A stretch of 9,600 nt of DNA from CAVAWX01 sp963592385 (GTDB taxonomy: Bacteria > Actinomycetota > Coriobacteriia > Coriobacteriales > QAMH01): contig CAVAWX010000068.1 in NCBI GenBank assembly GCA_963592385.1, positions 1-9,600 of the forward strand, read 5' to 3'. The notes under the pieces were generated by a model that ran no database searches, was not told where the DNA came from, and saw only the letters and a program-made list of their open reading frames with translations. Position numbers and translations under genes: made by a program. This document shows, in pieces, positions 6,438-9,600 of this stretch. Every line of letters starts with the position of its first letter. The first letter of the stretch is position 1.

Positions 6438-6444
6438 AAGGAGG
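6438..6444 (+). promoter_or_regulatory. Near-perfect Shine-Dalgarno for ilvB (AAGGAGG)
   Basis: AAGGAGG ends 5 nt before the ATG at 6450, fixes the ilvB start and predicts efficient translation. In the 271 bp between ilvD and ilvB I see no gene, no T-box motif and no leader peptide rich in branched-chain codons. Confidence 0.8.
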
Positions 6445-6449
6445 ATTGC

Positions 6450-8312
6450 ATGAGCGAACACGACGGACAGAAGATGACAGGTGCGCAGGCACTCATCGCC
6501 GCGCTGGAAGACGCCGGCGTCGAGACGATTTTCGGCTACCCCGGCGGCCAGGCGATCGACATCTACAACGCGCTCTACGACAGCAAGAAGCTGAACCACA
6601 TACTCGTGCGCCACGAGCAGGGGGCGGCGCACGCGGCCGACGGCTACGCGCGGTCCACGGGCAAGGTGGGCACCGTGCTGGTCACGAGCGGGCCGGGCGC
6701 GACGAACACGGTCACGGGCATCGCGACGGCCTACATGGACTCGGTGCCCATCGTCGTCATCTGCGGGCAGGTGCCCGCGGCCAGCCTGGGCAGCGACGCC
6801 TTCCAGGAAAGCGACATGACGGGCATCACCATGCCCATCGTGAAGCACAGCTACCTGCTGCACGACGCGGCCGACATCCCCAAGACCATCGCCGAGGCCT
6901 ACTACATCGCCGGCACCGGACGCCCGGGCCCGGTGGTCATCGACCTGCCCAGCAACCTCGTGAAGGAGCAGGGCGTGGTCTACCGCTACCCCGAGACGGT
7001 GAAGCTGGAGAGCTACAAGCCCACGGTGAAGGGCAACGCCAAGCAGGTGCGCCAGGCGGCCAAGCGCCTCGTGCGCGCCAAGCGCCCCGTGATCTACGCG
7101 GGCGGCGGCGTGCTCGCAAGCGGCGCCGAAGACGAGCTGCGCACGCTGGCCGAGACCTTGCAGGCGCCCGTCGTGGTCAGCCTGATGGGCAAGAGCTGCT
7201 TTCCGGAGGACCACGAGCTGTGCCTGGGGATGCCGGGCATGCACGGGTCGAAGGCCGCCAACTTCACCCTGCAGGAAAGCGACCTGATCTTCGCCGTGGG
7301 CACGCGTTTCGCCGACCGCGTGACGGGCCGCCTGTCGGATTTCGCGCCGCACGCGACGGTCGTGCACGTGGACATCGACCCGGCCGAGATCGGCAAGAAC
7401 CGCGAGGCCGACGTGCCCATCGTGGGCGACGCGAAGACGGTGCTTTCGGCGCTGGTGGCCGAGCTGGGCAAAGACGACGCGCGCCCCGACACGGCCGCGT
7501 GGCTTTCGCAGGTCGAGGCCTGGCGCACGGAAAGCCCGCTGTGGTACGAGGACCGCGACGACGCGATTTTGCCCGAGCGCGCCTTGCAGCTGCTCGACGA
7601 GCTGGCGGCACAGCGCGACACCATATTCACCACCGAGGTGGGCCAGCACCAGATGTGGGCCAGCCAGTGGCTGCACACCGCCCGGCCGCGCGCCTTCGTC
7701 TCGAGCGGCGGCGCGGGCACGATGGGCTTTGGGTTTCCGGCGGCCGTGGGCGCGCAACTCGGGCATCCGGACAGCCGCGTCGTGTGCGTGGCCGGCGACG
7801 GCAGCCTGCAGATGAACATCCAGGAGATGGCCACCGTGCGCGAGCACGACCTGCCCGTGAAGGTGCTGCTGCTGAACAACTCGACGCTGGGCATGGTGCA
7901 CCAGTGGCAGCAGCTCTTCTACGACGAGCGCTACAGCCAGACCGTCTTCACCGCAAACCCCGACTTCGTGAAGCTGGCCGAGGCCTACGGCTGGAAGGCG
8001 GCGCGGGTGGAGCGGCCCGCCGAGCTGGAAGAGGCGATGCGCGCGTGGTTTGCCTCCGACGAGCCCTACCTGCTCGACGTGGTCATCCCGGCCAGCGAGA
8101 ACGTCTATCCGATGATGCCCGCCGGCGGCACCCTGACGGGGCTGATCGGCGTGGTGAAGCTGGGCGCGGACGGCACGCCCGTGGAGGGCGGCGCTGCGGG
8201 TGAAGGCGCCGGCGCGGGTAAAGAGGCTGGCGCGGGTAAAGGCAAGGGCAAGAGCGCCAAGGGCGGCGCCGCGAAGCCTGCCGGCGCGAAGGGAAAGGGG
8301 GCCGCGAAATGA
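6450..8312 (+). CDS. ilvB: Acetohydroxyacid synthase catalytic (large) subunit (IlvB)
   Basis: IlvB is the ThDP- and FAD-dependent enzyme that condenses two pyruvates to 2-acetolactate, or pyruvate with 2-oxobutyrate to 2-aceto-2-hydroxybutyrate: the first common step of branched-chain amino acid synthesis. The N-terminal ThDP-pyrimidine domain has FGYPGGQAIDIYN (28-40), catalytic Glu56 in RHEQGAAHAADGYAR (54-68) and TSGPGATN (79-86). The central domain has VGTRFADRVTG (283-293). The C-terminal domain has EVGQHQMW (396-403), GGAGTMGFGFPAA (420-432) and the ThDP/Mg motif GDGS at 449-452 with NN at 476-477. The conserved part ends near 566. The remaining residues, especially 575-620, are a basic tail of Gly, Ala, Lys and Ser that family members usually lack and that shares DNA repeats with the spacer after serC. 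The stop overlaps the ilvN start (ATGA), so the two subunits are translationally coupled. Confidence 0.96.
   Translation: MSEHDGQKMTGAQALIAALEDAGVETIFGYPGGQAIDIYNALYDSKKLNHILVRHEQGAAHAADGYARSTGKVGTVLVTSGPGATNTVTGIATAYMDSVPIVVICGQVPAASLGSDAFQESDMTGITMPIVKHSYLLHDAADIPKTIAEAYYIAGTGRPGPVVIDLPSNLVKEQGVVYRYPETVKLESYKPTVKGNAKQVRQAAKRLVRAKRPVIYAGGGVLASGAEDELRTLAETLQAPVVVSLMGKSCFPEDHELCLGMPGMHGSKAANFTLQESDLIFAVGTRFADRVTGRLSDFAPHATVVHVDIDPAEIGKNREADVPIVGDAKTVLSALVAELGKDDARPDTAAWLSQVEAWRTESPLWYEDRDDAILPERALQLLDELAAQRDTIFTTEVGQHQMWASQWLHTARPRAFVSSGGAGTMGFGFPAAVGAQLGHPDSRVVCVAGDGSLQMNIQEMATVREHDLPVKVLLLNNSTLGMVHQWQQLFYDERYSQTVFTANPDFVKLAEAYGWKAARVERPAELEEAMRAWFASDEPYLLDVVIPASENVYPMMPAGGTLTGLIGVVKLGADGTPVEGGAAGEGAGAGKEAGAGKGKGKSAKGGAAKPAGAKGKGAAK
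8196..8243 (+). repeat. GCGGGTRAAGGC-type repeats inside the ilvB 3' end
   Basis: GCGGGTGAAGGC (8196-8207), GCGGGTAAAGAG (8214-8225) and GCGGGTAAAGGC (8232-8243) are spaced by 18 bp and keep the reading frame, encoding AGEGAGAGKEAGAGKG-like residues. The last unit is identical to the repeat after serC, and its left flank (AGAGGCTGGC) resembles AAAGGCTGGC there. Confidence 0.6.
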
Positions 8313-8794
8313 GCAGGACCATCTCCGTTCTCGTGGACAATCAGCCGGGCGTGCTCGTGCGCGTCACGGGGCTGGTCGCCCGGCGCGGCTTCAACATCGA
8401 GAGCCTGGCCGTCAGCCACACCGAGGACTCCTCGCGCAGCCGCGTGACCATGGTCGTGGACGCCGATTCCGAGGTCGTCGAGCAGGTGACCAAGCAGCTC
8501 CACAAGCTGATCAACGTCTACAAGGTCAACGACCTGTCCGAGACCGAGCACATCGACCGCGAGCTCGTCTTGTTCAAGGTGAACGCCGAGCCGTCCAAGC
8601 GCGGCGAGATCATCGAGCTGGCGGGCATCTTCCGCGCGAAGATCGTCGACGTCAGCCCGAACAGCCTGACCATCGAGATGACCGGCGACGACAACAAGCT
8701 CGACGCGATGGAAGATCTGCTGCGCGGCTACGGCATCAAGGAGATCGTGCGCGGCGGCAAGATCGCGATATCGCGCGGGGGCGGCGGCGCGTAG
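8309..8794 (+). CDS. ilvN: Acetohydroxyacid synthase regulatory (small) subunit (IlvN/IlvH type)
   Basis: This subunit binds the IlvB catalytic subunit, raises its activity and confers feedback inhibition, usually by valine. The 161-residue length equals that of E. coli IlvH (163). An N-terminal ACT domain (about 3-75) contains SVLVDNQPGVLVRVTGLVAR and RGFNIESLAVSHTED, where the NQPGVL and GFNI segments are the usual effector-binding signatures. Residues about 82-158 match the C-terminal small-subunit domain (RELVLFKV, RGEIIELAGIFRAKIVDV, and GYGIKEIVRGGKIAISRG at the end). The ATG is embedded in the ilvB stop (ATGA), and AAAGGGG at 8294-8300, within the Lys/Gly-coding tail of ilvB, serves as its ribosome binding site 8 nt away. 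Whether the subunit answers to valine, leucine or isoleucine cannot be read from the sequence. Confidence 0.95.
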   Translation: MSRTISVLVDNQPGVLVRVTGLVARRGFNIESLAVSHTEDSSRSRVTMVVDADSEVVEQVTKQLHKLINVYKVNDLSETEHIDRELVLFKVNAEPSKRGEIIELAGIFRAKIVDVSPNSLTIEMTGDDNKLDAMEDLLRGYGIKEIVRGGKIAISRGGGGA

Positions 8795-8835
8795 CGAAAA
8801 CGCGGCGAAGGCGCGACGAAAGCGCAAAATCCCCC

Positions 8836-8864
8836 TTCACCATGTGCGCGAAAGCGCGTATAAC
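8836..8864 (+). promoter_or_regulatory. Candidate promoter for ilvC
   Basis: TTCACC (8836-8841, four of six) and TATAAC (8859-8864, five of six) are separated by exactly 17 bp, 42 bp after the ilvN stop. Transcription would begin near 8871 and give a leader of about 144 nt. ilvC may therefore be expressed separately as well as by read-through from ilvBN. Confidence 0.5.
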
Positions 8865-8916
8865 GGGGGCGGTGCGCGCGCAAGGCGCGGCGTGCGCGTA
8901 ACGTGCGCGAAACCAC

Positions 8917-8938
8917 CATCCCGCACAATGGCGGGGTG
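8917..8938 (+). promoter_or_regulatory. Leader hairpin or operator-like inverted repeat upstream of ilvC
   Basis: CATCCCGC (8917-8924) pairs with GCGGGGTG (8931-8938), eight base pairs with one G-U, around the loop ACAATG. No T-tract follows, so it is not a standard terminator. It may be a leader structure or a protein-binding site. The rest of the 220-bp gap holds no gene or T-box that I can see. Confidence 0.4.
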
Positions 8939-9014
8939 TCGATATACAACGGCAACAAGCGGCGCGGCCAAAGAGGGGCGGCGCCGCAGATGGCAAGCGA
9001 AAGGAACGGTTGGA

Positions 9015-9600
9015 ATGGCAGTCACGATCTACTACGAAGAGGATTGCAAGCCCGAGGCGATCAAGGAGAAGAAGGTCGCCATCATCGGCTACGGCAGCCA
9101 GGGCCATGCCCATGCGCTCAACCTCGCCGACAGCGGCGTGGACGTGCGCGTCGGCCTGCGCGAGGGCTCCAAGAGCTGGAAGAAGGCCGAGGAGGCCGGC
9201 CTGAAGGTGATGACCACCGAGGAGGCCGCCGAGGAAGCCGACCTGATCATGATCCTCGTGCCCGACGAGGTGCAGGCCGAGACCTACGAGAAGCAGATCG
9301 CGCCGCACGTGAAGAGCGGCGACACCCTGGCGTTCGCGCACGGTTTCAACATCCACTACGGCTACATCAAGCCGCCCGCGGACGTGGACGTCATCATGGT
9401 CGCCCCCAAGGGCCCGGGCCACATCGTGCGCCGCCAGTTCCAGGACGGCTTCGGCGTGCCCGATTTGGCCTGCGTGGCCCAGGACGCGTCCGGCAAGGCG
9501 TGGGACACGGCGCTGGCCTACGCGTGGGGCGTCGGCGGGGCGCGCTCCGGCATCATCAAGGCGACCTTCGCCCAGGAGACCGAGGAGGACCTCTTCGGCG
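9015..9600 (+). CDS. ilvC: Ketol-acid reductoisomerase (IlvC), N-terminal 195 residues; cut by window end
   Basis: IlvC carries out the Mg2+-dependent alkyl migration and NAD(P)H reduction of acetolactate or acetohydroxybutyrate to the dihydroxy acids that IlvD then dehydrates. Visible are the Rossmann nucleotide-binding motif VAIIGYGSQGHAHALNL (21-37), the cofactor-specificity loop LREGSKSW (48-55), LVPDEVQ (81-87), FAHGFNIHYG (107-116, with the active-site histidine at 109), VAPKGPGHIVR (129-139) and the metal-binding ETEEDLFG just at the edge (Asp192). Arg49, Ser52 and Ser54 in the loop suggest NADPH use, an inference from known ketol-acid reductoisomerases. The start is set by AAGGA at 9001-9005, 9 nt upstream. 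The C-terminal knotted domain would lie beyond the window. It stands 220 bp after ilvN in the same orientation. Confidence 0.96.
   Translation, partial: MAVTIYYEEDCKPEAIKEKKVAIIGYGSQGHAHALNLADSGVDVRVGLREGSKSWKKAEEAGLKVMTTEEAAEEADLIMILVPDEVQAETYEKQIAPHVKSGDTLAFAHGFNIHYGYIKPPADVDVIMVAPKGPGHIVRRQFQDGFGVPDLACVAQDASGKAWDTALAYAWGVGGARSGIIKATFAQETEEDLFG

Noticed and set aside
6179..6449. T-box riboswitch before ilvB
   Set aside because: The conserved T-box sequence (TGGNACCGCG) is absent and no specifier stem could be recognised.
6387..7901. Minus-strand open frame of 504 codons opposite ilvB
   Set aside because: Same reason: antisense shadow of a conserved GC-rich gene.
8842..8901. Possible 19-codon leader peptide before ilvC
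   Set aside because: Contains almost no Leu, Val or Ile codons and has no ribosome binding site, so it is not an attenuation leader.
1..9600. CRISPR array, tRNA or rRNA genes, insertion sequence
   Set aside because: No regularly spaced long repeats, tRNA-like or rRNA-like segments, transposase motifs or terminal inverted repeats were seen.

Overview
The window comes from a high-GC bacterium. The housekeeping genes run at roughly 70% G+C with strong G/C preference at third codon positions and AAAGGAG-type ribosome binding sites. Gene content, codon use and an InlB-repeat/DUF6273 surface protein suggest an anaerobic actinobacterium of the Coriobacteriia (Eggerthellaceae-like). This taxonomic guess is an inference without a database search.

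Layout from left to right: (1) 1-919, minus strand: the middle part of a lower-GC cell-surface protein with an InlB B-repeat and the start of a DUF6273 domain. It has no usable start codon or signal peptide and looks 5'-truncated; its 3' end lies outside the window. (2) 971-2134, minus: mtnA, methylthioribose-1-phosphate isomerase, with a low-complexity linker insertion. (3) 2363-3442, plus: serC, phosphoserine aminotransferase, divergent from mtnA. (4) 3443-3530: a short degenerate GCGGGTAAAGGC-type repeat cluster. (5) 3694-4244: a two-gene YefM/YoeB-type toxin-antitoxin module of lower GC, followed by a candidate terminator. (6) 4460 to the right edge, plus: the branched-chain amino acid pathway genes ilvD, ilvB, ilvN and ilvC (ilvC cut by the window end).

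IlvBN (acetohydroxyacid synthase), IlvC (ketol-acid reductoisomerase) and IlvD (dihydroxyacid dehydratase) together convert pyruvate, or pyruvate plus 2-oxobutyrate, to the 2-oxo acids that precede valine, leucine and isoleucine. The gene order is ilvD, ilvB, ilvN, ilvC. ilvB and ilvN overlap by ATGA and must be one transcript. ilvD is separated from ilvB by a strong hairpin, and ilvC has its own candidate promoter and leader hairpin.

Most of the window is ordinary core metabolism and I see no convincing new system. The points worth a second look are the truncated surface protein, the Lys/Gly/Ala-rich tail on IlvB whose DNA resembles the repeat cluster after serC, the MtnA linker insertion, the toxin-antitoxin insertion between serC and ilvD, and the unexplained hairpins upstream of ilvB and ilvC.
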